A stretch of DNA of 64,000 bases from Luzula sylvatica (GCA_946800325.1 OX326958.1:67064366-67128365); one strand, 5' to 3'. Counted from the stretch's first letter, positions 36,613-54,141 are shown. Numbers and translations are program-made. The notes: generated by a model not told the origin, from the sequence alone.

Positions 36613-37735
36613 GCAAGTCCAAGAAACCTTCAAGAACACGCAAGAATTGCAAATTCGAACGATAATTCTCTAGGATCGAGCACCGAATAGAAGCTTACTT
36701 CATTCGGTGATTTGGTCTACACTTCGACGAAGATCGAGTTGTGTGGTTTGGGTTGGAGCTTTCTTCATCCGAATCCGCGCAAGCAAGAAAACGAGTTTAC
36801 TCTACTTCGATTAGGAGCTTTCTTCCAATTGACATCTTGCAAATCTCGAGTTCACTCAACCGATACGGAGCTTACTTCGATTGGCGAGTGGATTGGTACG
36901 AAAGGAACACGTTGTGCGAGGCGACTAGCTCACTAGCATCTCAAGGCAACGGAGAAGACATTCAAGACGAGACTCGAAGCTCACTTCATCTCTCTAGGTG
37001 TTTTCTTTCCTTTCTTGTAATTCTTGTAGTTTTAATTGAATTGGATTTGTGTAAAGAATTTGTGGTTTAATGAATCTTTGCCTTTGAAATCTTCTTTGTT
37101 TGTTTGAGTGATCTTAATGCTTGTTACTTAGTTTAATTACCTTTCAATTTGAATCTCAAATCAAACCCTCAATTCAATCCTCAATTCAAATTACAACTTC
37201 GAAATCCAGAACAATTTCCGTTGTAACGGAACCCAACTTGCGTTGTAACGGACACTTCGGTTTGTACCTGACTTTCAGTCTGTTGGTACTCCGTTGTAAC
37301 GCAATTTAATTCCGTTGGAACGGACCAGTGAGGAAAAGTATTCAATAGCACTCATACTAGTGCGTTGTAACGGACATACTAGTTCGTTATAACGGATCAA
37401 CCAATCCGTTATAATGCTACTTCTATCCGTTATAACGGATTACCTTTTTCCGTTGTAACGGAATTCCCTCCGTTGTAACAGACCTTCATATCCATTCCTG
37501 TGTTAACAATTACCCTAATGTCTGTTGTAACGGAGCCTATTTCCGTTGTAACGGACTACCTTCTGTGAATTTTCTTTGTTATTTCTCATCTACTTTTGAT
37601 TTAATATTTGACGCACTCACTCCTCGTCGAACGAACTTGCATATTTTCCACCATACAACTATATTTTCAAACTTGTTGATTGAATCGGGTTTTCGAATGC
37701 AACGATAATTTTACACACCCGAAACCCGTTCATCA
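36060..37735 (+). mobile_element. Element 1 3' LTR (1676 bp)
   Basis: TGATG to CATCA; TATA at 36472-36479, CT tract 36525-36609, palindromes 37216-37556. It pairs with the LTR at 15879 by shared variants but has a ~16-bp stretch (near 37078-37093) missing there. The right flank ACTAA matches the left flank of the truncated LTR at 14864. Confidence 0.95.
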
Positions 37736-38779
37736 ACTAATTAACTAACTAACTAACTAACTAACTACGTACCTTCTTACATACATATTAACTAACTAAC
37801 TGACTAACTGACTAACTGACTAACTAACTAATTAACTAACTAACTAACTAACTAAATAACTAACTACTAGATAAATAACTAAATAACTACCTGACTAACA
37901 AACTAACTACTAGATAATTGACTAAATAACTAACTAATTAACTAACTAACAATCTTCCTATATACCTATTAGCTAACTAACAACCTTCCTACATAACCAT
38001 TAACTAGCTAACTAATTCACTAAATAAATAAATAACTACTATCACACTAACTAACTTGCTATCTCCATACATACCCACTGACTAACGAACATACATATTA
38101 ACTAACAAACAAACTAACTAACTAACTAATTAACTAAATAATTAACTAACTAAGTACCCTCCTACATACCCACTAACTAACTAACTAACTAACTAACTAT
38201 CCAATTATGTAACTAACTAACTAACTACTAGCTAGCTAACTAACTAACTAACTAATTAACTAAATAATTAGCTACCTTCCTACATACCCATTAACTAAGT
38301 TAACAACTAACTAACTAACTAAATAATTAATTAACTAATTAACTAACTAACTACTAGTTAACTTACTAACTAACTATCTAACTAACTAATTAACTAACTA
38401 ACTAACAAAGTAACTACTAGCTAGCTAGCTAACTAACTAACTAACTAACTAATTAACTAACTACCTTCGCACGGACCCACTAACTAACTAACTAACTAAC
38501 TAACTAATAAGCTAACTAACAAACTAATTAACTTACAATCTGCCTACACACAAATTAACTAACTAACTAACTAACTAATAAGCTAACTAACAAACTAATT
38601 AACTTACAATCTGCCTACACACAAATTAACGAACTAACTAACTAACTAACTAACTGACTAACTAATTAACTACAAACCCATTAACAAACAAACAAACAAA
38701 CTAACTAATTATCTTCCTACATACCTATTAACTAACTAACTAACTAACTAACTTACTTCCAACATACCCACTAACAACT

Positions 38780-38818
<39 letters not shown>

Positions 38819-38996
38819 TTAACTAACTAGTTAACTAGCTAACTACTAGCTAACTAACTAACCAACTAAATAATTAACTAGTTAACTAACTAACTACAAA
38901 CTATCTAACTTACTAAATAACTAACTAGTTGACTAAGTAAGTAAGTAAGTAACTAACTAACTAACTAACTAACTTACTACTAGATAAAATACTAAA

Positions 38997-39027
<31 letters not shown>

Positions 39028-39187
39028 TGAACTAACTATCTAACTAACTAACTTACTAACTAACAAGGTACCTTCGTACATACATATTAACATACAAACT
39101 AACTAACTACTAGATAACTAACTAACTAACTAATTAATTAACTATCCATCTAACTATCTAACTAACTAACTACCTTCTTACATACAT

Positions 39188-39218
<31 letters not shown>

Positions 39219-39538
39219 GACTACCTGACTAACTACCTTATTACATACATATTAACTAACTAACTGACTAATTAACTAACTAACTAACTAACATATTAAC
39301 AAACTAACAAACTAGCTACTAGCTAACTAACTAACTAACTAACTAACTACTAGATAACTAACTAAATAACTAACTAATTAACTAACTAACTTACTAACTA
39401 ACTTCCTACATACCTACTAACTAACTTACTAACTAACTAAATATATAACTAACTAACTATTAGCTAGCTAACTAACTAACCAACTATATAACTAACTAAT
39501 TAACTAACTAACTAACAAACTAACTACTAACTAACTAC

Positions 39539-39570
<32 letters not shown>

Positions 39571-40487
39571 TTAACTAACTATGTAACTAACTAACAAACT
39601 AACTACCTTCTTACATACATATTGACTAACTAACTAACTAACTAACTAACTGACTAACTAACTAACTGATTAACTAACTACCAATAACTGACTAACTAAA
39701 TAACTAACTAACTAATTAACTAACTAACTAACTAACTAACTATCTTCCTACATACCTATTAACTAACTAACTAACTAATTAACTAACTACCATTCTACAA
39801 ATCCACTAACTAACTAACTAACTTCCTACATACCAATTAACTAACTAACTAACTAACTAACTTCGTACGTACCCACTAACTAACTAACTACATAAGTAAC
39901 TAATTAACTAACTAACTACTAGCTAACTAACTAACTAACTAGCAAAATAACTAACTAACTAACTAATTAACTAACTAACTAACTACTAGATACCTAACTA
40001 ACTAACTAACGAACTAAATAAGCAACAGATTAACTAACAAACTAAATAACTACTAGATAAATAACAAACAAACTAACTAACAAACTATATAACTAACTAA
40101 CTAACTAACTACCTTCTTACCTACATATTGACTAACTAACTAACTAACTAACTATCAAACTGACTAACTAACTAACTAACTACCTTCTTACCTAGATATT
40201 GACTAACTAACTAACTAAATAGTAGCTAATTAACTAATTAACAAATTAATTAACTAACTAACTTACTAGCTACCTTCATACATACCCACTAACTAACTAA
40301 CTAACAAAAATACTTACTAACAAACTAATTAACTAACTAACTAGCTAAATAACTAACTAACTAAGTACCTTCCTTACTAACTATCTAGCTAACTAAGTAA
40401 CTAACAAACTACCTAATTAACTAACTAACGAACTAACTAACTAACTTACTAACTAACTACCTAATTAACTAACTAACTAACTAACTT

Positions 40488-40522
<35 letters not shown>

Positions 40523-40746
40523 TACTTACTAACTAACTACTAGATGACTAACTAAATAACTAACTAATTAACTAACTATCTTCCTACATACCAATTAACT
40601 AACTAACTAAATAACTAACTAACTTCCTACATACCCACTAACTAACTGACTAACAAACTAAATATATAACTAACTAACTAACTACTAGCTAACTAGTTAA
40701 CTAACTAACTAAATAACAAACTAATTAACTAACTAACTAACTAACT

Positions 40747-40779
<33 letters not shown>

Positions 40780-41163
40780 TAAACTCATGGACTACCTTCT
40801 TACATACATATTAACTAACTAACTAAATAACTAACTACCTTCTTACATACATATTAACTAACTAACTAACTAACTAATTAACTAACTAACTCATTAACTT
40901 ACTAACTAACTAACTACTAACAAACAAACTAACTAACTAACTACTAGATAACTAACTAAATAACTAACTAATTGACTAACTAACTATCTCCCTACATACC
41001 AATTAACTAACTAACTAACTAACTTCCTACATACCCACTAACTAACTGACTAACTAACTAAATATATAACTAACTAACTAACTACTAACTAAGTAACTAA
41101 CTAACCAACTATATAACTAACTGATTAACTAACAAACTAAATAACTACCAACTAACTACTTAA

Positions 41164-41225
41164 CTACTAGGTAACTAACTAAATAACTAACTAGTTAACT
41201 AACTAACTAACTAATTACTACATAG

Positions 41226-41261
<36 letters not shown>

Positions 41262-41262
41262 T

Positions 41263-41300
<38 letters not shown>

Positions 41301-41310
41301 CGTACCTTCT
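41164..41310. repeat. Paralogous empty site of the retrotransposon insertion
   Basis: This stretch first matches 14776-14863 (CTACTAGGTAACTAACTAAA through CTACATAGCTAACTAAC) and then runs directly into sequence matching 37736-37790 (ACTAATTAAC through ACTACGTACCTTCTTACATA). It shows the array without the insertion. Confidence 0.75.
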
Positions 41311-41652
41311 TACATACATATTAACTAACTAACTAACTAACTGACTAACTAACAAATTAACTAACTAACAAACTAACTAAATAACTAACTACTAGATAAA
41401 TAACTAAATAACTAACTGACTAACAAACTGACTACTAGATAATTGCCTAAATAACTTAACTAACAATCTTCCTATATACCTATTAGCCAACTAACGACCT
41501 TCCTACATAACCATTAACTAGCTAACTAATTCAATAAATAAATAAATAACTACTATCTCACTAACTAACTAACTAACGATATAACTAGCTGATTAACTAA
41601 CTAACTAACAAAATAACTAACTGATTCACTAACTAACTAACTAACTACTAGA

Positions 41653-41693
<41 letters not shown>

Positions 41694-42100
41694 TTCCACA
41701 TACCCACCAACTAACTAACTAAATAAATAAATAACTAACTAATTAACTAACTAAATAACTAACTAACTAGCTATCTCCATACATACCCACTAACTAACGA
41801 ACATACATACTAACTAACAAACAAACAAACAAACTAACTAACTAAGTACCCTCCTACATACCCACTAACTAACTAACTGTCTAATTATGTAACTTACTAA
41901 CTAACTACTAGCTAACTAACTTACTAACTAATTAACTAACTAAGTACCTACCTTCGTACATACCCATTAACTAAGTTAACAACTAACAAATTAACTAAAT
42001 AATTATTTAATTAATTAACAAACTAACTACTAGTTAACTTACTAACTAACTATCTGACTAACTAATTAACTAACTAACTAACAAAGTAACTACTAGCTAG

Positions 42101-42132
<32 letters not shown>

Positions 42133-42310
42133 CTAATTAACTAAGTAACTTACTAACCAACTACCTTCATACATACCTATTAACAAAGTAACTAACTAAC
42201 TAACTAATTAACTAACTACCTTCGCACGGATCCACTAACTAACTAACTAACTAACTAACTAATAAGCTCACTAACAAACTAATTAACTTACTATCTGCCT
42301 ACACACATAT

Positions 42311-42360
<50 letters not shown>

Positions 42361-42610
42361 CCTTCCTACAAACCCATTAACAAACTAACTAACTGACTAA
42401 CTAATTATCTTCGTACATACCTATTAACTAACTAACTTACTTCTTACATACCCACTAACTACTTAACTAACTAACTAACAACATACCCACTGACTAACTA
42501 GTTAACTAGCTAACTACTAGCTAACTAACTAACTAACTAAATAACTAACTAGTTAACCAACTAACTACAAGTTATCTAACTAACTAACTAACTGAATAAC
42601 TAACTAGTTG

Positions 42611-42641
<31 letters not shown>

Positions 42642-43354
42642 TACTACTAGATAAAAAACTAAAAAACTAACTAACTAACTAACTAACTAATGAACTAACT
42701 AATGAACTTACTATCTAACTAACTAACTAACTAACTAACAAGGTACCTTCTTACATACATATTAACATACAAACTAACTAACTACTATATAACTAACAAA
42801 CTAACTAACTAACTAACTACCTTCTTACATACATATTAACTAACTAACTAACTAACTACCTTCTTACATACATATTAACTAACTAGCTAACTAACTACCT
42901 TCTTACATACATATTAACTAACTAACTAACTAATTGACTAATTAACTAACTACCTAATTAACAAACTAACAAACTAACTACTAGCTAACTAACTAACTAA
43001 CTAACTCACTACTAGATAACTAACTAAATAACTAACTAATTAACTAACTAACTTACTAACTATCTTCCTACATACCCACTAACTAACTGACTAACTAACT
43101 AAATATATAACTAACTAACTATTAACTAACTAACCAACTATATAACTAACTGATTAAGTAACTAACTAACTAACTAACTACTAACTAACTACCAAACTAA
43201 CTAACTAACTAACTAACTAATTAACTACCTATGTAACTAACTAACAAACTAACTACCTTCTTACATACATATTGACTAACTAACTAACTAACTAACTAAT
43301 TAAATGATTAACTAACTACCTATAACTAACTAACTAAATAACTAACTAAGTAAT

Positions 43355-43385
<31 letters not shown>

Positions 43386-43506
43386 CTTCCTACATACCTA
43401 TTAACTAACTAACTATCTTCCTACATACCTATTAACTAACTAACTATCTTCCTACATACCTATTAACTAACTAACTGTCTAACTAACTATCTTCCTGCAT
43501 ACCAAT

Positions 43507-43547
<41 letters not shown>

Positions 43548-44208
43548 TTGCACATACCCACTAACTAACTAACTATCTAACTAACTAACTAAATAACTAA
43601 CTAACTAATTAACTAACTAAATAACTAACTAACTAGGTATCTCCATACATACCCACTAACTAACGAACATACATACTAACTAACAAACTAACTAACTGAC
43701 TAACAAATTAGCTAAATAACTAACTAACTAAGTACCCTCCTACATACCCACTGACTAACTAACTAACTAACTAACTAATTATGTAACTACCTAACTAACT
43801 AACTAATTAACTAAATAAGTAGCTACCTTCATACATACCCATTAACTAAGTTAACAACTACTAACTAACTAAATAATTAATTAACTATTTAACTAACTAA
43901 CTACTATTTAACTTACTAACTAACTATCTGACTAACTAATTAACAAACTAACTAACTAAGTAACTACTAGCTAGCTAACTAACTAACTAACTAACTAACT
44001 ATCTAACTAATTAACATAACTTACTAACCAACTACCTTCAGACATACCTATTAACTAACTAACTAACTAATTGACTAACTACCTTCCTACAAACCCACTA
44101 ACTAACTAACTAACTAAATAACTAACTAATTATCTTCCTACATACCTATTAACTAACCCACTAACTAACTAAGTTACTTCCTACATACCCACTAACTAAC
44201 TAACTAAA

Positions 44209-44239
<31 letters not shown>

Positions 44240-44723
44240 ATAACTAACTAGTTAACTAATTAACTACTAGCTAACTAACTAACTAACTAAATAACTAACT
44301 AGTTAACTAACTAACTACAAGCTATCTAACTAACTAACTAACTAACTGAATAACTAACTAGTTGACTAACTAACTAACTAACGAACTAACTAACTGACAA
44401 CTAACTAAATAACTAACTAATGAACTAACTATGTAACTAACTAACTAACTAACTAACTAACTTGGTACCTTCTTACATACATATTAACAAACAAACTAAC
44501 TAACTAACCACTAGATAACTAACTAACTAACTAATTGAATAACTATCCATCTGACTAACTAACTAACTAACTACCTTTTTACATACATATTAACTGACTA
44601 ACTAACTCACTAACTAACTAACTAACTAACTACCTACCTTCTTACATACATATTAGCTAACTAACTAACTAATTAACTAATTAACTAACTAACTAATTAA
44701 CAAACTAACAAACTAACTACTAG

Positions 44724-44754
<31 letters not shown>

Positions 44755-45424
44755 CTAGATAACTAACTAAATAACTAACTAATTAACTAACTAACTTACT
44801 AACTAACTTCCTACATACCCACTAACTAACTGACTTACTGACTAAATATATAAATAACTATTTATTAGCTAACTAACTAGCTAACCAACTATATAACTAA
44901 TAGATTAACTAACTAACTAACTAACTACTAACTAACTAGCTAACTAACTAACTAGCTAACTAACTAACTAACTATGTAACTAACTAACTAACTAACTAAC
45001 TACCTTCTTACATACATATTGACAAACTAACTAACTAACAAACTAAGTAACAAATTAACTGATTAACTAACTACCTATAACTAACTAACTAAATTACTAA
45101 CTAACTAACTAACTAACTATCTTCCTACATACCTATTAACTAACTAACTTACTAATTAACTAACTACCATTCTACAAATCCACTAACTAACTAACTAACT
45201 AACTATCTTCCTACATACCAATTAACTAACTAATTTACTAACTTCCTACATACCCACTAACTAACTAACTAACTAACTACATAAGTAACTAATTAACTAA
45301 CTAACTACTAGCTAACTAACAAACTAACTAGCTAAATAACTAACTAACTAACTAACTACTAGATAACTAACTAACTAACTAACGAACTAAATAAGTAACA
45401 GATTAACTAACTAACTAAATAACT

Positions 45425-45457
<33 letters not shown>

Positions 45458-46170
45458 CTAACTAACTAACTAACTAACTAACTACCTTCTTACCTACACA
45501 TTGACTAACCAACTAACTAACTAACTAACTAACTAACTATCTAACTAACTAACTAACTAACTACCTTCTTACCTACATATTGACTAACTAACGAACTAAA
45601 TACTAGCTAATTAACTAATTAACTAATTGACTAACTAAGAAACTAACTAGCTACCTTCATACATACCCACTAACTAACTAACTAATGAACATACTTACTA
45701 ACAAACTAATTAACTAACTAACTAACTAAATAACTAACTAACTAAGTACCTTCCTAACTAACTAACTGACTAACTAACTAACAAACTACCTAATTAACTA
45801 ACAAACTAACTAACTAACTTACTAACTAACTACCTAATTAACTAACTAACTAACTAACTTACTAACTAACTACTAGATGACTAACTAAATAACTAACTAA
45901 TTAACTAACTAACTATCTTCTTACATACCAATTAACTAACTAAATAACTAACTAACTAACTTCCTACATGCCCACTAACTAACTAACTAATTAACTAACT
46001 AAATATATAACTAACTAACTAACTACTAGCTAACTAGTTAACTAACTAACTAAATAACTAACTAATTAACTAACTAAATACTAACTAAATAACTAACTAA
46101 CTACCTAACTAACTAAGTTATTAACTAACTATGTAACTAACAAACTAACTACCTTCTTACATACATATTG

Positions 46171-46203
<33 letters not shown>

Positions 46204-46476
46204 ATAACTTACTAACTAACTAATTAACTAACTAACTAACTAACTAACTGACTATCTTCCTACAAACTTACAAACTAACTAGCTAACTAACTAAATAACT
46301 AACCAATTAACTAACTAACTAACTAACTAACTAACTACTAGCTAACTAACTAACTCACTAACTAACTTTATATATACCTATTAACTAACTAACTAACTAA
46401 CTAACTACCTAACAAACTAATTAAGTAACTACGTTCGTACGAACACACTAAGTAACATACTGACTAACTAACTAAT

Positions 46477-46507
<31 letters not shown>

Positions 46508-46756
46508 CTTCCTACACACCTATTAACTAACTAACTAACTAACTAACTCATTAATTTATAAACTACGTTCCTACAAACCCACTAACTAACTAACTAAATA
46601 TCTTCTTACATACTTATTAACTAACTAATGAATGAACTAACTAACTAACTTCCTGCTTACCCACTAACTAACTACTAAATAATTAACTAAGTAACTACTA
46701 GCTAACTAACTAACTAACTAAAGAAATAACTAAGTAGTCAACTAACTAACTACTAG

Positions 46757-46788
<32 letters not shown>

Positions 46789-46830
46789 ATAACTAACTAG
46801 TTAACTAACTAACTGACTAACTATCTAACT

Positions 46831-46865
<35 letters not shown>

Positions 46866-47462
46866 TCCTACATACCCACTAACCAACTAACTAACTTGTT
46901 AAATAACTAACTACTAGCTAACTAACTAACAAACTAACAAAATAACTAACTAGTTAACTAACTAACTACCAAACTAATTACTACATAGCTAACTAACTAA
47001 ATAACTAACTAACTAACTAACTAATTAACTAACTAACTGACTAACTAACTACGTACCTTCTTAAATACATATTGACTAACTAACTAACTAACTGACTAAC
47101 TAACTAATTAACTATCTAACAAACTAACTAAATAACTAACTACTAGAAAAATAACTAAATAACTAACTCACTAACAAACTAACACCTAGATAATTGACTA
47201 AATAACTAACTAATTAACTAACTAACAATCTTCCTATATACCTATTAGGTAACTAACAACCTTCCTACATAACCATTAACTAGCTAACTAATTCACTAAA
47301 TAAATAAATAACTACTATCTCACTAACTAACTAACTAACTAACTAACGATATAACTAACTATTTAACTAACTAACTAACAAAATAACTAACTGATTCAGT
47401 AACTAACTAACTAACTACTAGATAACTAACTAAATAACTAACTAACTAACTTTCCACATACC

Positions 47463-47496
<34 letters not shown>

Positions 47497-47950
47497 ATAA
47501 ATAAATAACTAACTAATTAACTAACTAAATAACTAACTAACTAGCTATCTCCATACATACCCACTAACTAACGAACATACATACTAACTAACTAACTAAC
47601 TAAGTACCCTCCTAAATACCCACTAACTAATTAACTAACTAACTAACTATCTAATTATGTAACTAACTAACTAACTAACTAATTAACTAAATAAGTAGCT
47701 ACTTTCGTACATACCCATTAACTAAGTTAACAACTAACTTACTAACTAACTAAATAATTAATTAACTAATTAACTAACTAACTACTAGTTAACTTACTAA
47801 CTAACTATCTAACTAACTAATTAACTAACTAACTAACAAAGTAACTACTAGCTAGCTAACTAACTAACTAACTAACAAACTAACTAATAACTAACAAACT
47901 AGCCAATTAACTAAGTAACTTACTAACCAACTACCTTCATACATACCTAT

Positions 47951-47985
<35 letters not shown>

Positions 47986-49076
47986 TTAACTAACTACCTT
48001 CGCACGGACCCACTAACTAAATAACTAACTAACTAACTAACTAACTAATAAGCTAACTAACAAACTAATTAACTTACTATATGCCTACACACATATTAAC
48101 TAACTAACTAACTGACTAACTAACTAACAAACTAATTAACTAACTACCTTCCTACAAACCCATTAACAAACAAACAAACAGACTAACTAATTATCTTCCT
48201 ACATACCTATTAACTAACTAATTTACTTCCTACATACCCTCTAACTACTTGACTAACTAACTAACTTACTAACTAAATAACTAACTAGTTAACTAGCTAA
48301 CTACAAGCTAACTAACTAACTAACTAAATAACTAACTAACTACAAGCTATCTAACTAACTAACTAACTGAATAACTAACTAGTTGACTAACTAACTAACT
48401 AACTAACAAACTGACTTACTACTAGATAAAAAACTAAAACACTAACTAACTAACTAACTAACTAACTAATGAACTAACTATCTAACTAACTAACTAACTA
48501 ACTAACAAAGTACCTTCTTACATACATATTAACATACAAACTAACTAACTACTAGATAACTAACTAACTAACTAACTAACTAACTACCTTCTTACATACA
48601 TATTAACTAACTAACTAACTAACTAACTAACAAACTAACAAACTAACAAACTAACTAACTAACTACCTTCTTACATACATATTAACTAACTAACTAACTA
48701 ACTAACTAATTAACTAATTAACTAACTAACTAATTAACAAACTAACAAACTAACTACTAGCCAACTAACTAACTAACTAACTAACTTCTAGATAACTAAC
48801 TAAATAACTAACTAATTAACTAACTAACTTACTAACTAACTTCCTACATACCCACTAACTAACTGACTAACTAACGAAATATATAACTAACTAACTATTA
48901 GCTAACTAATTAACTAACCAACTATATAACTAACTGATTAACTAACTAACTAAGTAACTACTAACTAACTACCTAACTAACTAACTAACTAACTAATTAA
49001 CTAACTATGTAACTAACTAACAAACTAACTACCTTCTTACATACATATTGACTAACTAACTAACTAACTAACTAAC

Positions 49077-49125
<49 letters not shown>

Positions 49126-49366
49126 TCCTGCTTACCCACTAACTAACTAACTAAATAATTAACTAACTAACTACGAGCTAACTAACTAACTAACTAACTA
49201 ACTAAATAACTAAGTAGTTAACTAACTAACTACTAGCAAACTAACTAACTAACTAACTAAATAACTAACTAGTTAACTAACTAACTAACTAACTATCTAA
49301 CTACTAGATAACTAACTAACTAACTAACTAACAAACTAACTAACTACCTTCTTACATACATATTAG

Positions 49367-49423
<57 letters not shown>

Positions 49424-50360
49424 CACTAGTTAACTTACTAACTCACTAACTATCTTCTTACATACATATTAACTAACTAACTTACTAACTAACTAACTAA
49501 CTAATTAACTAACTAACTCATTAACTAACTAACTAATTAACTAACTAACTACTAACTAACTAACTAACTACTAGCTAACTAACTAACTTACTAACTGACT
49601 AACTAACTTACTAACCAACTTACTTTATATTTAGCTATTAACTAACTGACTAACTAACTAACTACCTTACAAACTAATTAATTAACTACGTTCGTACGAA
49701 CACACTAAGTTACTGACTAACTACTAACTAATTAACTAACTAACTAAATACCTAACTATCTTCCTACACACCTATTAACTAACTAACTAACTAACTAACT
49801 CACTAATTAATAAACTACCTGCCTACAAACCCACTAACTAACTAACTAACTAACTAACTAAATATGTTCTTACATACTTATTAACTTACTAACGAACTAA
49901 CTAACTAACTAACTTCCTGCTTACCCACTAACTAACTAAATAAATAATTAACTAACTAACTACTAGCTAGCTAACTAACTAACTAACTGACTGACTAAAT
50001 AACTAAGTAGTTAACTAACTAACTACTAGCAAACTAACTAACTAACTAACTAAATAACTAACTAGTTAACTAACTAAGTAACTAACTAACTATCTAACTA
50101 CTAGATAACTAACTAACTAACTAACTAACTAATTATCTTACTAAATAACTAACTAATTAACTAACTAACTATCTTCCCACATACCTATTAACTAACTAAC
50201 TAACTACCTGCCTACCTTCCTACATGACCATTAAGTAGCCAACTAACTAACTAACTAAATAAATAAATAACTATCTAACTAACTACTCTCTAACTAACTA
50301 ACTAAATAACTTACGGATTAACAAACAAACTAACAAACAAACTACTTGATAACTAACTAC

Positions 50361-50394
<34 letters not shown>

Positions 50395-50516
50395 TACACT
50401 TTCACTAACTATCTAACGAAAAAACTAACGAGCTTCTTACATACATATTAACAAACTCACTAACTAACTAACAAACTAACTAACTACCTAACTTATTAAT
50501 TAACTAACTAACTAAT

Positions 50517-50548
<32 letters not shown>

Positions 50549-50595
50549 CAACTAGATAACTAACTAACTAACTAACTAATTAAGTAACTATTTAT

Positions 50596-50634
<39 letters not shown>

Positions 50635-50655
50635 CCTTCTTACATACATATTAAC

Positions 50656-50691
<36 letters not shown>

Positions 50692-50692
<1 letters not shown>

Positions 50693-51147
50693 TACTAACT
50701 ACTAGCTAACAGACTAAATAACTAACTAACAAACCAACTAATTGCTTAACTAACTAACTAACTAACTGACTAACTAACTACTAACTACCTAACTAACTAA
50801 CTAACTAACTACTAACTAACTTCCTACATACCCACTAACTAACTAACTAACTAACTAAATAATTAAATAGTGAACTAACTAACTACTAGCTAACTAACTA
50901 ACAAACTAACTAAATAACTAACTAGTTAAGTAACTAACAACTAGCTAGCTAACTAACTAACTAACTAACTAAATAACTAACCAGTGAACCAACTAACTAA
51001 CTAACTAGCCAACTACTAGATAAATAACTAACTAACTAACTAACTAATTAACTAACAATCTAACTAACTAACTAACTAACTACGTACCTTCTTACATACA
51101 TATTGACTAACTGACTAACTAACTGACTAACTAACTAACTAACTGAC

Positions 51148-51181
<34 letters not shown>

Positions 51182-51712
51182 CTAGATAAATAACCAAATA
51201 ACTAACTAACAAACTAACTACTATATAACTAACTAAATAACTAACTAATTAACTAACTAACTATCTTCCTTCATACCAATTACCTAACTAACTAACTACA
51301 TTCCTTCAAGACCATTAACTACAAAACTAACTAACTAAATAAATAAATAACTAACTAACTAACTACAATCTGACTAATTAAAGAACTAACTAAATAACTA
51401 ACTGATTAACTAACTAACTATCTTCCTACATACCAATTAACTAACTAACTAACTAAATAACTACCTTCCTACATGACCATTAACTAGAAAACTAACTAAC
51501 TAAATAAAGAACTAACTGACTAACTACTATCTAACTAATTAAAGAACTAACTAAATGACTAACTGATTAACAAACAAACTAACTAACTAAGTACTAACTA
51601 ACTAACTAACTGACTAACTAACTAGTAGATATGTAACTAACTAACTAATTAACTAACTATCTAACTAACTAACTAACTAACGACCTTCTTACATACATAT
51701 TGACTAACTAAT

Positions 51713-51743
<31 letters not shown>

Positions 51744-52456
51744 TTGATTAACTCTTTAACTAACCAACTAATTAACTGACTAACTAATTAACTAAATAAC
51801 TAACTAACTAGCTACCTTCCTACATACCCACTAACTTACTATATAACTAACTAACTAACTACCTACCTTCCTGCATACCCACTAACTAACTAACTAACTA
51901 ATTGACTAATTTACTCCTAGCTAACAAACTAATTAAATAACTAATTAATTAACTAACTGACTTACTAAATACTAGCTAACAAACTAACTAACTAACTAAT
52001 TAACTAACTAACCTACTAACTAACTACCTTCATACATACATATTAACTAACTAACTAACTACCTAACTACCTAACTAACTAATTAACTTACTACCTTCGT
52101 ACAAATCCATTAACTAACAAACTAACTAACTTATTATTTAATTAAACCAACTAACTAACTAACTAAATAACTAACTATCTAACTAACTCACTCACTATAG
52201 TCCTACATACCTATTAACTAACTAACTAACTAATTAACTAACTACCTTTCTACAAACCCACCAACTAACTAACAAACTTACTAACTAACTAACTAACTAT
52301 ATTGATGCATACCTATTAACTAACTATCTAACTAACTCACTAATTGACTAACTAACTAACTAACTACTTAACTACCAACATACAGACCCACTAACTAACT
52401 AACTAACTAACTAACTACTAGCTAACTAACTAACTAACTAACTACCTAACTAACTT

Positions 52457-52493
<37 letters not shown>

Positions 52494-52706
52494 GTAACTA
52501 ACTACTAGCTTACTAACTAACTAACTAACTAATTAATACACTAATTAACTAACTAACTAACTAAACTACTGCATAACTAACTCACTAACTAACTAACTAA
52601 CTAATTAACTAACTATCTAACCAACTTACTACCTTCTTACATTGATATTAATTAAGTAACTTACTATGTAACTAACTAACTATGTAACTTTCTATCTAAC
52701 TAACTC

Positions 52707-52739
<33 letters not shown>

Positions 52740-52872
52740 ATAACAAAAAACAAAATAACTAACTAAGTACCTTCCTACATACCTATTAACTAACTAACCA
52801 ACTAACTACCTTCTTACATATATATTAACTAACTAACTAACGAACGAACTAAGTAACTACTAGATAACTAAG

Positions 52873-52903
<31 letters not shown>

Positions 52904-53994
52904 CTACTAGATAACTAACTAAATAACTAACGAATTATCAAACTAACTATCTTCGTACATACATATTAACTAACTAACTAACTACCTACCTACCTACCTT
53001 CCTACATAACCACTAACTAACTAACTAAATAACTAACTAACTAACTAACTAACGACTAGATAACAAATTAACTAACTAACAAACTAACTACTAGATGAAT
53101 AACTAAATAACTAACTAACTAACTAACTAACTATCTTCCTACATACCAATTAACTAACTAACTAGCGAACTAACTAAGTAACTAACTAATTATGAAACTA
53201 ACTGACTACTGGCTAACTAACTAACTAATTAACTGAATAATTAGCTACCTTCGTACATACCCATTAACTAAGTTACAAAACTAACTAACTAACTAATTAA
53301 TTAACTAACTAACTAAATACTAGTTAACTTACTAACTAACAAACTAACTAACTAAATAACTAATTAACTAATTAACTAACTAACTACTAGCTAAATATCA
53401 AACTAACTAACTAACTAACTAATTAACTAACTTACAAAGCAACTACCTTCCTACATACCTATTAACTAACTAACTACCTAACTAATTAATTAACTAACTA
53501 CCTACGTACGAACCCACTAACTGACTAACTAACTAAGTATATAACTAACTAACTAACTACTAGCTAACCAACTAACTAACCAACTATATAACTAACTCAA
53601 TAACTACTAACTACCTTCGTACGGACCCACTAACTAATCAACTAACTAACTAACTAATTAACTTACTATCTTCCTACACACCTATTAACTAACTAACTAA
53701 CTAAATAAATAACTAATTAACAAACTACCTTCCTACAAACCCACTAACAAACTAACTAACTAACTAACTAAATATCTTCCTACATACATATTAACTAACT
53801 AACTAACTAACTTACTTCCTACATACCTACTAACTAACTAACTAATTAACTAACTAACTAAATAACTAACTAGTTAACTAATGAGTTAACTAACTAACTA
53901 CTAGCTAACTAACTAACTAAATAACTAACTAGTTAACTAACTAACTACTAGCTAGCTAAGTAACTAAATAACTAACTGAATAACTAACTAGTTG

Positions 53995-54026
<32 letters not shown>

Positions 54027-54108
54027 CTAGATAACTAACTAACTAACTAACTAGCTAACTAATGAACTAACTAACTAACTAACTAACTACCTTCTTACCT
54101 TCACATTG

Positions 54109-54141
<33 letters not shown>

